Shown: in pieces, positions 1 to 11,540 of the stretch | Layout of the letters: each line of letters opens with the position of its first letter | Position numbering within the stretch: the stretch's first letter is position 1 | DNA from: Kuschelorhynchus macadamiae | Lineage: Eukaryota > Arthropoda > Insecta > Coleoptera > Curculionidae | Length of the DNA stretch: 64,000 nt | Direction: 5' to 3' | Assembly (NCBI GenBank): GCA_030620095.1 | Contig: JAUTXW010000129.1 | Location: forward strand, 100,917-164,916 | Position numbers and translations under genes: made by a program | Notes under the pieces: generated by a model | What the model was told of the DNA's origin: nothing | Databases searched by the model: none | The model's input: the letters and a program-made list of their open reading frames with translations, nothing else

Positions 1-540
1 TATCTTTTAAACCAGTAGGCCAATTTTGAAGAATTATTTTTTCGTAGGTAGATAAAATACCTTTTTTGTTTTCCAGCAGAAATGAAACAAATGAAATTGT
101 TCTGAAAGATTCTCGGATAATAATGATGTTTTGCTATTTTTTGACTTGCCCTGTATATTAGTTGAGGATTCATATAGAAACATTTTACATTTTCTTGTGA
201 GCATTTAGTTTTTTTTGTTCATTGACTTATCTCTAAAACTGACCGAATTACAGCTTTTCTGCTGAAACTTTGCCAAGCTACACGAATGTTAATGGAAAAA
301 CTTAAACATTTTCCTGTTTTTTACCATCCTGTGTATTATTCGAGCATTTCTTGATGACTCTAGATGACTTCTAGGACAAATTTGTTATTCTGTTCATTAA
401 TTGTCTTGAAAATGACTAAATTACAGTTTATTTATTGTAACCTTACATTTTGCCAATTGATTTTTGAGAAGTGATATTCTAATAAAATAAAAAGATATGA
501 TTTTAATAAAACTTTTTTATTAATGCAAAATAACAGAACT
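1..540. repeat. Non-coding stretch with mariner-like end motifs
   Basis: No gene is visible. Two stretches around 145-165 and 325-345 read like inner ends of mariner-type inverted repeats (CCTGTATATTA and CCTGTGTATTA), and the sequence between them is repetitive in character. It probably belongs to the same decayed element as the transposase relic that follows, but I could not define an outer end within the window. Confidence 0.3.
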
Positions 541-1533
541 GGATAAAAAAGAACTTGAAGAAAATTCTTAGTACCGAGTATTGTCTCCTCTAGCAACTCT
601 GAAAGCTTCTAATCTGTGTGGCATACTTGAAATTAGGTTTCTTCTTTTCATTGGTATACGTTCTCATTCTTCTGATAACGCTTTCATGTCGCAGGCCGCT
701 GTAATGTAGCGATAACTGCAGTTTCTAGTAAGTTGTGCACTATTGCTGTGGTATGCGGTCGGGCAGTATCCTGCATCAGAATAAAATTGTTACCAACTAA
801 ATTAGCAAGAGGTAACACATACTGCTTTAAAATGTCAATGATTGTTTAATAGGGAAAACATGGAGGGCTGTACGAAACTGTACGTCTATTCATGGAAATT
901 TCACACCACACCATAACTGAACCCCCATTAAAATTATCGCATTCTGTTATCAAAGATTGATTGAGTCTTTCGCTAGTTCTTCTCTATACTATTTTTCTCC
1001 CATCCACCATATTATAGCAGAAACTTGATTCATCATTAAACAGGACATTTGACCATTCACGGTTAGTCCATTTAATTTTGATAATGAAGTATCTCCGAAC
1101 AGCACGATGTTGAGGTAGCAATTTAGGACCTTCTGCAGGCCTCCTAGCCTTTAAATTCATTTCGGCTAGACGTCTACAACTGCTTACTCACTATAACAGT
1201 GTTCTCTACGCCCATTATTTATTAAAGTAACTAATCTTGCCTGAACTTGTTCGGGTGTAATTTATTTGTAATATTTTTATTTCTAGCCTTCCAGAACCAA
1301 CTGGAGACAACTTGATCCAGGTCAAACCTCCTCACTTGAAATTTTGGATTCTGTCCCAGATTAATACCTCCTGAAACACCAAAAATTTCGGCTAACTTTC
1401 GGGAATTCAATAGATACTTTTCACTTTTCGCGATGTTTGCAACTTTGACTTTAGTGACAACTGTTTTTTTTAGTAACAAATTAAAAACTGTACGAAGACG
1501 ATGTGAATAAGCTGGTAATTCTGCAATAATCAC
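541..1533 (-). pseudogene. Decayed Tc1/mariner-type transposase
   Basis: Translating the minus strand in shifting frames gives the recognisable order of a Tc1/mariner transposase. There is an N-terminal piece with TPEQVQARL near 1250-1210, then a central VLFNDESSF block followed by a DGR-like turn near 1070-1000, which carries the first catalytic Asp. Lower-similarity pieces continue to about 590. Many stops and frameshifts separate the blocks, so no product is expected. The 100-residue open frame at its upstream end is probably part of the decayed N-terminal helix-turn-helix region and not an independent gene. Family-level assignment is good; subfamily is unknown. Confidence 0.6.
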
Positions 1534-1769
1534 GAAAAGTCATTACAAAGACGTACCATGAATTTAAAATCGCTAACCAATAAAGCCATTTAGACCAGAT
1601 GAGAGATAATAATGGGTATTTCCACTCTTACAAATAAAATAAATATTTAAACCAAAATTTCCGGCGTTTATTAGAAGGTAGATTTACCTTCAAATAGGTC
1701 ATAAAAATTTTGGACAACCTGGCCGCAGCCATTTTATAAAGGTGGCCGATATTAAAAGGTTTCTGTATA

Positions 1770-2540
1770 CAGGGTGTCCCGAATTGCAGTGTCCAAACTT
1801 TAACAGCGCATTCTGCGTTCAAAATAAGCCTTAATTTTCTATATAAACATATATCGGAAAATGCTTCGTTTTCGAAATACAGGGTGTTAAAGTTTTAAGA
1901 AAAAAATTGTTTTTTAGTCATAACTTTTTTATTACTTGAGATATTGTTATTAAATTTGGTAAAATATAAAAAAATATTTTTTAATTTTTATAAGTGGCGT
2001 CCGTACAGGATTTTTTATTGAATATTCTTGAAGAAAAAATATACGTTACTGCTTTTTCTGAAAACAAAAATCATTCCTAAAATCCCCACTCAGTTTGGAG
2101 CAAATTTGATCCCTTGTCTTTTTTACGTGCGGTGCAAGGATTTTGAGTAAAAAACTAAAAACCATTTTTATATATGGCATAGTTAAAATTTCCATTATTG
2201 TTAATTTCAGTAGCAAAACCTTTAAGGTGGGATTGTAACAGCAAGTTTTTAAAATTATTTGGTTTCCGATATTTATTTCATGCATTCCGGGTGAGTTCAT
2301 AATATCTGAACAACGTATGTAGGGTTTCTAAAATTGTCTGACAACTAAGGAGAGATGACGTAATTGACCCGTTGTAATGGAGATTTGCATTATGTTTGGG
2401 TTATCAGGGTGACATCGCAGAAGTTAGCAGGCAACCTATTAAAATCTAATGTCCTTGGTACTTATCATCATTCCTTCATTGTCGACTCTTGGTATGCCAT
2501 GATTGCATTTTTGTGATAATTGAACAATTGCTAGGTTCGT
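1770..2540 (+). repeat. Left terminal inverted repeat of element A
   Basis: It pairs with 3870-4382 on the opposite strand, including shared blocks near 1985-2080/4070-4145 and 2487-2540/3885-3945. The open frames reported in this arm arise from the repeat and have no protein signature. Confidence 0.8.
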
Positions 2541-2774
2541 CTTTAAAGTATGACAGATGAGTTTATAATTCTAAAATCGTCGATTCATTTTGTAAAACGG
2601 TAATTAGAATTAATTCAATTTTAAAGATGTTACTTCATTTTACAGAAACTACTCTTTATTAACTAAGTCCGTAATTAATTTTACAAAAACTAGAATTCAT
2701 AACTTTTATTAACTTAGATCGTGAAAAAAAAAAATATAGAGCACTTTAAATATCATTAAGGATTAATGTGAGCC

Positions 2775-3850
2775 TTAAAATTCACAATAATTGCTCAAAA
2801 TGAGCTCCTCTAACTTCGACACATTTTCGGCATCTGCTCTTAACTGTGTCAGTGGCGTGGCGTATAAAACTGGTACTGAATCAGTTCTTCTCTTGTATGA
2901 ACTGGTCTGGAATAAACTAAATTTTTCAAATACCCCACACAAAGAAGGACTGTAGCTGGCCCTGTAATCGTCCAATCCACCGTTCTGGATAATTATTATT
3001 TAACCACTCGCTATTTACAAATGCAAAATGCGGGAGCCCTGTCCATTTGAATCCAGAATTCGTTTCTAAGATTTAGAGGAATATTTTCTAGATATTGAAA
3101 TAACTCATTTTGCAGAAAATTATTAAATAACTGTCCATCTAGGCATGGTGGTAGAATATGGGGCCCGCAAAAAATTTCATTTATTACACCACACCAAACA
3201 TTAACAGAAAATTCTTGCTGAAATGCTCTAGTTCGTACAACACGTGGATTGTCATGGCTCCAGATTTGTAAATTATGGAAATTTACTAAGCCGCTTCGGG
3301 TAAATGTGGCTTCATCAGTCCATACAAATTTTTTTGAGAAGTTCTCGTCTTGCTCTATTTGGCGCAAAAACCAATTGCAAAAACTGACACGTTTTTCGGC
3401 ATCACCAGGTTGTAAGTTTTGAACTGGCTGCATCTGAAATGGCTTCCTGTGATCTTTCCTCAAAACGCGATGAACCTTATTTTTAGAAACAAAAACTGCG
3501 TTGCCTTGTAAATTATGAGCTGCTCGTCGTAGGCTTAATGTCCTATCGTTGTCAAACTTATTTAAAATTACGTTTCGATATTGTTCATTTCTCCTACCTT
3601 CGTTTCTCGGATTCTTTTTGAGTCCAAAATTCCTAAACATTAAATGCGTTTTAATGAAAACTTGTTTGCAAGGTAATCTTCTATTTGGAAATCTTCGTTG
3701 GTATTCCCGTACTGCTTCATTTGCATTTCCATTACAGAATCCATAAACGAAATGAATATCAGCATACTCAAAGTTATTGAATAACACCATTTTGAAATCA
3801 CTAGTTAGACTGATAATTACCTTTTGTATAAACTGTAATGTACCTGACAT
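2775..3850 (-). pseudogene. Element A transposase, C-terminus broken
   Basis: The main frame (3850-3011, 279 residues) carries an N-terminal helix-turn-helix region with VYGFCNGNANEAVREYQRRF, the linker NLQPGDAEKRVSFCNWF, the first catalytic Asp in WTDEATF and the second in QMDRAPAF. This is the DUF4817 plus DDE layout of mariner-type transposases. Just after the second Asp the frame ends. The continuation (about 2975-2775, other frames) keeps WIGR and FFVWG-like pieces, but the SPDL segment with the third Asp is deleted. The protein would therefore lack a complete catalytic triad. It acts, in intact relatives, on the element's own TIRs in the nucleus. Confidence 0.85.
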
Positions 3851-3869
3851 ATATTTACTCTAAAAACTC

Positions 3870-4382
3870 AAATGTCACACTTTAAAGACGAAACTAGCAA
3901 TTGTTCAATTGTCACAAAAATGCAATCATGGCATACCAAGATGTTAAAGGTTTTGCCACTGAAAGAATTCACAATAATGGAAATTTTAACTACGCCATAC
4001 ATAAAAATAGTTTTTAGTTTTTAACTCGAAATCCTTGCATCGCACGAAAAAAAGGCAAATGATTTTTGTTTTCAGAAAAAGCAGTAGAGTACCATTTTTT
4101 CTTCAAGAATATTCAATAAAAAATCCTGTACGGACGCCACTGATAAAGAATTAAAAAATATTTCAAATCAAAAAATGCTTTTTGTTACTCAAATGCTGTT
4201 TACCAAATTTAATAACAATATCTCAAAGTTATGACTAAATAACAATTTTTTTCTTAAAACTTTAACAACCTGTATTTCGAAAACGAAGCATTTGCCGATA
4301 TATGTTTATATAGAAAATTAGGGCTTATTTTGAATGCAGAATGCGCTGTTAAAATTTGGACACTGCAATTCGGGACACCCTG
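3870..4382 (-). repeat. Right terminal inverted repeat of element A
   Basis: This is the reverse complement of the left arm, ending CGGGACACCCTG next to the TA duplication. Confidence 0.8.
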
Positions 4383-4659
4383 TATGTCGCCTGGTTATCT
4401 AGAGGGTGTTAGGGGTTTGAATACATATATTTTAACATAGGATAGTATGAACGATTTTAAACAAAATATTCCTGTAAAACATCGGTAAATTCGAAAGGGT
4501 TTTCGAGATATTTAACTTTAAAATATTTAATTTTGGAGAAGCTTTTAACTAATTCCAAGACAACATGGCAACATTGCTATTTGCTTGGACATCAATATGA
4601 TGACAATCTCATCACCTGTGTTTTGTCAACAAGAAGTATAAAACTAATTTTTTGATAAA
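4383..4659. other. No gene seen
   Basis: AT-rich sequence between element A and the next transposon relic. I see no coding or structured feature. Confidence 0.5.
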
Positions 4660-6304
4660 TTGTGGTTTGTTAGCATAATATCGCCGTGTATAAAAAAATT
4701 GTAAAAACCTGTTATTAAAACTTTTGAGATTATCTATTTGTATAGTTTTTAACTGCGCAACCTTAATTAAGTTTATTGGTTTCCAAAAATTACTAAAGAA
4801 TATGAACTTACCAAACATATTAATTTAGGTAATTCTCACACTAAAAAAAGTATTTTAAAAACTTAAAGTAAATGCTGAAAATGACTACCGCCACTATTTA
4901 AACAAGCACGAATATTGCGAAGTCAATTTTATTGAACAGGAACGTCTTTGTCTAATTTGTTCCGCTGCAGGAAAAATACGGTTTCTAACGTCATCTTGAT
5001 TTTCAATTTCAACCCTGCCCTATTATACAGTAATGTTTTCATGTGGCCCCAAAAATAAAAACCAAGGGGGTTTAGGTCTGGTGACCTCGGAGGCTATTTT
5101 CTGGGTTCTAAGGATTTTCGACCTATCCACATATTATCCAGATGTTGTAACACATTCCTCTGAATGTAAGCAGGAGTTCTATCATTAAGAAACCGGGCAC
5201 TGACTCGCTGAACTAAAGGAATATTTTCTAAAAGATTGGGCAAGTCATTAGTAAAAGATTGGAGATATGCCTCTCCTGTGCTTGAGTAGTAGTTATAGTA
5301 GCTCAAAAGGTCCGATTAGACAATTGTGGATTATTCCAGCCCAAATATTCATTGAAAATCAGTATTGAAATCGGCCTTGTTGAATCGTGTGTTGATGTTC
5401 TTGAGCCCATGCATGAGTGATATGATAATTTAAATTCCATCTCTCGTAAAACCACATTCATCGGTTGTCAGTATGTTTAATGTACAATTTTTGTGTTGTT
5501 TCGGAGAAACCACCGGCAAAATTCTCTTCTTCGGGGTAAGTCCTCTAAGCCTGTACTCGCTGGACATGATAAGGGTACAGAAAGTTTTCACAAAGGGTAC
5601 GACAAATCACGAGTTAAGTGCTCAAACCGGGGTTCGCCTCCACTATAGGCAAAAAATATGTTCCTCGTTATTGGGTGTAATTTGCCGTTCAGGCCATCGA
5701 TTAGTTTGACGTTGACACTTCCTATATCGCGAACTCTTTGTAAAACCACCACAAATGTTCTGTCCTTAGGACAGCTCCTGTTAGGATATATTTCCCGGTA
5801 TATCTGTGACGCCAAATAAGCATTCTGTCTACCCTCTCCATAAATAAGTAACATGTTTGCATATTCAATATCCGTATACATTTTTAAAAAGTTTTTAAAT
5901 CCCGACTATGTATTAAAACGGTATGGAATTGCCTCATACGTGACAAAATTAAGGTGAAAGAACCAAAAAGCAAGACAACTGCAACTGATGAGTTTGTCAA
6001 ATGTTAAGCTCGTTGAAACCTGCTCGTTTCTCTACTATGGTGTTGACGTTTTCAAATAAGAATTGTATGGTGAAATAAAACAATTTATTGGTTTTTTATT
6101 TTTAGGTAGATTTTGTAGAAAATCATATAATTAATTGTTTTACAAAATAAAATAAATACATGTGTTAACGATGTACTTAAAAATTAATAAAACAAAATAC
6201 ATCTTTAAGGCCGTTTTTCTCAAAAATGGCAAGGAACTGACCCTATGTTAGTTAAGCATTTTTTAACCAAAATGGTCCATACTATCACGTGTTAAAATAT
6301 TCTT
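4660..6304 (-). mobile_element. Mariner-type element B, full-length relic
   Basis: The outer blocks recur in inverted order at 62890-63580. The block at 6243-6304 matches 62911-62975, and 4677-4830 matches 63430-63577. This defines the minimum extent of the family in the window. The terminal repeats themselves are too decayed to place to the base. It encodes one minus-strand transposase relic. Confidence 0.65.
4866..5881 (-). pseudogene. Element B transposase relic
   Basis: The N-terminal 97-residue frame (5881-5588) has the helix-turn-helix opening ANMLLIYGEGRQNAYLASQ followed by YREIYPNR and VVVLQRVRDIGSV. After several frame changes the C-terminal block near 5100-5050 reads PPRSPDLNPLGFYFWGH. 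In functional relatives this reads LDFYFWG, so the third catalytic Asp is a Gly here, and a stop sits just before the PPR. The intermediate frame 5306-5094 covers the region upstream of it (NVLQHLDNMW). Dead transposase, confident at superfamily level. Confidence 0.75.
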
Positions 6305-6863
6305 TTTTTTGCTACTTATTTCCTAATCACTATGTATATTAAATTCAAAGCCCAAGAGGTGGCTTACATATAGCCGATCGGTAATAGAATCGCAATTTCT
6401 CAGCCGTCCGAAAAGCGTGTATCTTTTAATCGGACCAGGCAATAACCAGATTAAAACACAGACCGAAATCAAAACAGATACCACCAGCAGAAGTTTGTGA
6501 TTTATATCAGTGTCTGTCAAGCGGCAGTGCGATTTATCAAACCGGATGATAAACTGAGCAGTTCATATCAATTTAATGGCACACATATATCTCACCTAGT
6601 TTAATAAGACCGTATAGGGCTATCTATCATATTACCGCCGCTGTTCTATACATATTCAAATATATTTGACGAGCATATGTTTGGATTTAAGGTAGGACTT
6701 GCGTTAAATTTAAATATCGTTTTGTAATAAAATAGCTGATTCATAGCTTTGAATAAATGGCGTCTACGGTCTATCGCAATGACCAGCGATTGGATGTGGC
6801 AACAATGAAACATTCGAAGAAATTGTCCATATTGCTTAAAGAGACTTAGTTTTAATAACAAAC
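6305..6863. other. No recognised feature
   Basis: A 65-residue minus-strand frame (6520-6323) contains a hydrophobic stretch (VVSVLISVCVLIWLL), but it has no other support, no splice context and no recognisable family. I leave it uncalled. Confidence 0.4.
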
Positions 6864-6925
6864 ATAGAAAAAGACTCCAAGTCTCGGTCTCATTAAATTA
6901 TAATTTTACAATTCACAACAAACAT

Positions 6926-6957
6926 GACACGTGTTTCGCCCTTTCGAGCATCATCAG
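6926..6957 (-). ncRNA. Hammerhead ribozyme core, PLE-A
   Basis: On the minus strand the sequence reads CTGATGA, a short stem II (GCTC-GAAA-GGGC, one G-U pair), then GAAA and ACACGTGT followed by C. All the strictly conserved core positions of a hammerhead are present. Stem III is the 8-nt palindrome ACACGTGT, which could also pair between two RNA copies. Stem I is weak as far as I can see. Hammerheads at the ends of Penelope-like elements are known from the literature. Confidence 0.7.
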
Positions 6958-7300
6958 ATCTACAAACAACAGATAGAACCTTAGTAAATAATCACACTCA
7001 CAAATCCTAAAACAATAACCTACAAATAGAATAAAACACACTAAAGCACATCAAAACAAAACAACTACTTATACATATTTGATGGACATTAAAATGAGGT
7101 TAAGTCTCACATGAATAAACAAAATAAAATATTAAAAAAGTATTAAAAAAGATTCATGTCTCTAGACGGGATCGAACTCAGACCACCCGAGTGAGACGCC
7201 GAAGCAACCACCCACAGACCACTGGACTAGTCGAAGAAAAGAACCAACAACTCTCACTCTATGATTTAATGAATGAAATGAAGGTGGCCTACAATTATTA

Positions 7301-9504
7301 TTACATTAAATTGTTAAATATTAGGGTTGGTTCAAAATTAAAAACATCGTTAACGCAAGTGAGAATGGGACTTTTTATAGCTTTGGTTATTTCCATTTTT
7401 TCTAGAAGGTCAAACTTTTTCCTCTTCGGACATTCATGTAAAACATCAAGGTCAAAAATGGAAAATTCATGACCTGACTCCAACAAATGATTGGCAAAAG
7501 CTGAAACAGTTTCACTTACATCCGTATTTCTGAATTTGTTGACAAGGCTTAAATGTTCTCTCACCCTTGTGGAAATTTTTCGACCTGTTTGTCCCACATA
7601 GGTCGTGGAACATTCGCTACAATTTAGTGCATAAAACCCCAGATCTGGACAATTTATCGGTTGTGTCCTTTGTCCTTACTAAATGTCTCTTGAGAATATT
7701 TACTGTTTTGAATGAAATATTGACATTTTTAATATTTTTAAAAAAATTTAGCCAATTGGAGAGAAATACTTCCGAAAAAAGTAATGCACTTGAAAAAATT
7801 TGTCTCATCGCTAAGTTTTGAATGGATGACAGTATAGGACATTTTGTACTTGTTTATAAATTTGTAAAATATAATTTGGTGATGCACTCCAAAGGAAAAC
7901 CGTTATTCATAGCAATCTGCATTATAATATCACGCTCCTTATTAAACGCTTCCCTTGACAATGGTAAATTACACAACCGATAGAAAAAGGAGTTGAACGC
8001 GGCGAATTTATGCGTGTAAGGAGAGTTTGAAGCATACTGAATAACATTATCCGTGGACGATGTTTTCCGGTAAACCTCAAACTCAATCCTACTGTGTTTC
8101 CGCGATAGTAAAAGGTCAAGAAACGGCAGTTTTCCTTCACCTCCATTTCCAATATAAACTCAATTTTAGGATGCAAAGAGTTAACGAATTGTAAAAACTC
8201 TTCCAACTGATTTCTGTTGCCATTCCACACAATGCAAATATCATCCACGTATCTTTTATATGCTGTTAGGAAGGAGGCAAAATAACTATTCATTATCCTG
8301 TTTTCCAAATTGTTCATGAAAACCTCACTTAGAAATGGCGACAAACAAGAACCCATAGCCAGCCCAGACCTTTGCCTATATAACTGTCCATTAAATTTGA
8401 AATAATTTTGGTCTAAAACTAAGGTAAGAAGAGAAGTGAGGCCATCAACCAGTAACTGTGGCAAAGAAGATCTCGCCAATAAATCCCTTACCAACTGAAT
8501 ACAGTCTGCGGGAGGCACCCTAGGAAACAAAATCTTGACATCCAATGAAACTAATAATGCATTGTGCGGAATAACAACGTTTTTCAGGTGATTGGCAAAG
8601 TCGATGGAATTCCTGATAGAATATGTGCTATGAAAACCCGTTACGTCCCTAACAACTCTATTTAGCCAAGCTGAAAGTTTATAGCATGGGGAATCAATAA
8701 ATGAAACCACTGGCCTCATGGGCGTGCCATCTTTATGAATCTTTGGCAAGCCAAAAAGTAAGGGTGTTTTCGGGTTCATAGGATATAATTTATCTTTTGT
8801 CATGTTAAAATATTCTAAGGTTGTTAAAAATGTGAGTTCAAGAAACCAATAACCTTGTCAGCATTATCAGTTTTTTCCATAACTACTAAACAAGAGCCTT
8901 TATCGGCCTTGGTGCAAATCAGATCGTTGGATTTGATCTTATGTGCCAAAGATTTTAAGTGAGCCCTGTTGTAGTTACAGCCTGTGTCACTCGTAAAATT
9001 AGAGTTCAGAAAATTTGTTATTTTAGCCCGCAATATATTTTTGTTAGAAATGTCAGTCGTTTGAATAATACATTCGGCCTCTATAGCCAGAGTTTCTTTA
9101 ATATCAGTATTGATGTTGTGCGAAGAATTATACTTAAGGTTAGAATTAAGTATATGTTCCTCTTGAGGAATAAAAGTAACACCAGACAAATTAATAAAAC
9201 GCTTGTGAAAACCAAAATTTGTACTACCCAAACCTAATCTGTATTCATCAATATTATTGGATAAAAGATAATTTCTTTGAGCTAATTTAAGACAATGAAT
9301 TTTCTTACCCAATCTCCTAAACGTATTCTCATCGAAAGACTCAACCTCATCTCTAAAGTCATGATCTAAAACTACAAATTCGATGTAGGATAACAGAAAT
9401 ATTAAAGTTAGATAGAGATATTTGAGTTTAGAGTTTACCGAGTTCAAAGTTTTATAATGTTGTTTAATCTCTTCCTTGATCCAAACGGTTTGAGCTTTCT
9501 TCAA
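7301..9504 (-). pseudogene. PLE-A reverse transcriptase with GIY-YIG endonuclease
   Basis: Read from 9504 downward. The N-terminal part (9504-8824) contains NDLICTKADKGSCLVVMEK, the PLE-type finger motif. The RT core (8803-7922) has FGLPKIHKDGTPMRPVVSF, LVSLDVKILFPRVP, SGLAMGSCLSPFLSEVFMNN and the catalytic YVDD in YKRYVDDICIVW. The C-terminal part has FFYRLCNLPLS and, after frameshifts, the GIY-YIG type endonuclease region ending MGQTGRKISTRVREHLSLV (7597-7301). Breaks occur near 8810, near 8110 and near 7620. The RT copies element RNA at the nick made by the endonuclease. Core motifs are intact but the reading frame is not. Confidence 0.88.
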
Positions 9505-9513
9505 TGCAGCTGA

Positions 9514-10171
9514 TGCTTCAAACTCTCCTTACATGCATAAATTCGCCACGTTCAACTCCTTTTTCTATCGGTTGTGTAATTTACCATTGTCAAGGGAAGC
9601 GTTTAATAAGGAGCGTGATATTATAATGCAGATTGCTATGAATAACGGTTTTCCTTTGGAGTCCATCACCAAATTATATTATAAATTTATAAACAAGTAC
9701 AAAATGTCCTATACTGTCATACATTCAAAACTTAGCGATGAGACAAATTTTTTCAAGTGCATTAATTTTTTCGGAAGTATTTCTCTACAATTGGCTAAAT
9801 TTTTTAAAAATATTAAAAATGTCAATATTTCATTCAAAACAGTAAATACTCTCAAGAGACATTTAGTAAGGACAAAGGACACAACCGATAAATTGTCCAG
9901 ATCTGGGGTTTATGCACTAAATTGTAGCGAATGTTCCACGACCTATGTGGGACAAACAGGTCGAAAAATTTCCACAAGGGTGAGAGAACATTTAAGCCTT
10001 GTCAACAAATTCAGAAATACGGATGTAACTGAGACTGTTCAAGCTTTTGCCAATCATTTGTTAGAGTCAGGTCATGAATTTTCCATTTCTGACGTTGATG
10101 TTTTACATGATGATGCTCGAAAGGGCGAAACACGTGTCATGTTTGTTGTGAATTGTAAAATTATAATTTAA
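9514..10171 (+). pseudogene. PLE-A second copy, RT C-terminus and endonuclease
   Basis: The open frame (9533-10171, 212 residues) repeats the C-terminal portion of the minus-strand copy without its frameshifts. It runs from FYRLCNLPLSREAFNKERD through VYALNCSECSTTYVGQTGRK, a Cys-containing GIY-YIG variant, to EHLSLVNKFRNTDV. It then runs directly into the hammerhead region because of an internal deletion, so the last 20 or so residues (DDARKGETR onward) are translated ribozyme DNA and not genuine protein. Confidence 0.85.
10107..10138 (+). ncRNA. Hammerhead remnant with lost core C
   Basis: This is the plus-strand counterpart of the 6926-6957 motif. Stem II, GAAA and ACACGTGT are kept, but the first core base is A (ATGATGA) instead of C because the internal deletion joins at this point. 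A hammerhead lacking that C is expected to be inactive. Confidence 0.6.
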
Positions 10172-10212
10172 TGAGATCGAGACTTGGAGTCTTTTTCTAT
10201 GTTTGTTAATGA

Positions 10213-11195
10213 AACATTCACCTCCGGGTTCAAAAGTTTTGAGTTTTTACGTCCCTCCTACAGCGAAGTATTAGCAATCGTGAAAAAATCATCCTCCCGA
10301 GATTTTTTCAGATCTTCACGTTTCAGGGATCCTAGGTACCAAAAAAATGTTTTCTGAATTCCATCCAAACTGTGCACACTGTGACACGTAAATCTGGTCA
10401 CGACACATCTTTACGCTACTGTGTCGACACCCCGCCTACTTTAAGTGGAAAATAAGGCCGAACTGGTAATCAAAATGTATACCAGATAGTGCTCAAAATA
10501 TACCCAAAGGTTAATCCAAACTGTGCCTTTACTTACTACTTTAATGTGTCTACAGTGTGACTTTGGTTTCCGGTATGTTTGTGGGGCTTTAATATGACTA
10601 AATTGTTACTGATTTGTGTCCCAAATAATTTTCCAATGTTTCTGTTACGTTTCTAAAACTGAACTTGGTCATTTTTACCGGGTTGAGTGGTTACCAAAAT
10701 GCGTCTTTTTGGTTGCAAAATCGACACACTTTTATCCAGTTTGCGACCAAAATTATATGTATGTGTCCGTTTAGTATAAAATTAAAATTATTACAGACTA
10801 AAATATATTTATACTTAACAATTTAATTGCACAATGGACCCAATATATCAATCATTATTTTTGTTTCCAATTTATTTAAAAACCGGTTAGTTTTTCGAAA
10901 AAACCCTTGAACACGTGTTTCTTATTTTATTTTTTACATATTTTAGGATTTTTAAAAAATGTATGCAATGTGTCCAAAGGGGTAAAACCATCCCTTAAAT
11001 ATTATAATAAATTTTATTTAAAAAACCGTTAGTTATTCGGGAAATGCTTGAACATAATATGCTTTATGTTTTACGTTTTACATATTCCACATACGTCTAA
11101 GGGGCTGAAACCACCCCTTCAATATTATATTTTTTATATTACATATTTTAAGATTTTTTATAAATTTATACAGGATTTTTGAAAAAATCGGGTCA
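10213..11195. repeat. Non-coding region with imperfect ~146-bp repeats
   Basis: No gene. From about 10877 two imperfect units share AAAAACCGGTTAGTT, TTGAACA and AAACCATCCCTTAAA-type blocks. A third partial block (AAACTACCCCTTAAA) lies near 11310, just inside the next frame. Similar 'CCCCTTAAA' repeats often flank Helitron-type debris; I infer only that this is repeat DNA. Confidence 0.5.
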
Positions 11196-11540
11196 TTGAT
11201 TAATTTTTGCGATCTTTCTCAAACCGTTTGCCGTAGAAAGCTGAGCATGTGCAAACAGCTTGATTTTAGATTGCAAAAGGGATTCTTCGAAACTCACTTT
11301 CCGAGGGAGTTAAACTACCCCTTAAATGTTTATAGTGGACTCGAAAGTTGTCAAAATAAAACCGCTTCTTGGTTTAAAGAACAAGCTATATTAATTCCAA
11401 AAAATAGCACATCAGATGAAATAAATCTAGCTTTATTTGAAAAAATTACTGGTCCACAATTAACAGACTACTTAATAGAGATAGGAGTTATAGACCAAGA
11501 AAATACGGTTAATTATTCTATCGAGTTCCTACCTCTCTAA
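11196..11540 (+). pseudogene. Helitron helicase fragment
   Basis: A 114-residue frame. Its second half reads WFKEQAILIPKNSTSDEINL, then an ITG turn, then DQENTVNYSIEFL. This is the order seen near the C-terminus of Helitron PIF1-like helicases (W..ERAIL.P.N...D.IN ... ENAVNYP.EFLNS), which unwind DNA in rolling-circle transposition. The first half (about residues 1-45) is not recognisable and includes the repeat block described for the preceding interval. The frame ends where a NSL-type continuation would be expected, and a shifted frame briefly resumes. No Rep domain or Helitron ends are visible, so this is an isolated scrap. Confidence 0.65.

Larger units (their letters stand above)
1770..4382 (-). 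mobile_element. DD41D-like mariner element A with long TIRs
   Basis: The element begins CAGGGTGTCCCG and ends with the reverse complement, flanked by TA on both sides (1768-1769 and 4383-4384), the target duplication typical of the IS630-Tc1-mariner superfamily. The terminal inverted repeats are very long, reaching about 2540 on the left and back to about 3870 on the right. The left arm holds roughly 270 bp (about 2222-2494) that is missing from the right arm. An internal CAGGGTGTT/ACCTGTA motif lies about 105-120 bp inside each end. The single coding region is a minus-strand transposase. Confidence 0.85.
6864..10212 (-). mobile_element. Penelope-like element A plus head-to-head partial copy
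   Basis: A nearly complete Penelope-like retroelement (PLE) lies on the minus strand (about 9504 down to 6864). A second, 5'-truncated copy follows on the plus strand (9514-10212), so the two copies face apart from a junction at 9505-9514. The outermost roughly 100 bp on each side are inverted copies of each other and hold a hammerhead-type motif. Inverted and tandem partial copies are a known property of Penelope-like insertions. The plus copy lacks about 480 bp present in the minus copy, from the end of the endonuclease frame to the ribozyme, with a short ATGATG-like homology at the join. Confidence 0.85.

Noticed and set aside
6323..6520. 65-residue frame with a hydrophobic segment, possible small membrane protein
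   Set aside because: One hydrophobic stretch in AT-rich DNA is common by chance; no start context, splice sites or family match.
10131..10171. Genuine C-terminal extension of the PLE-A endonuclease (DDARKGETR onward)
   Set aside because: It is translated ribozyme sequence brought into frame by a deletion.
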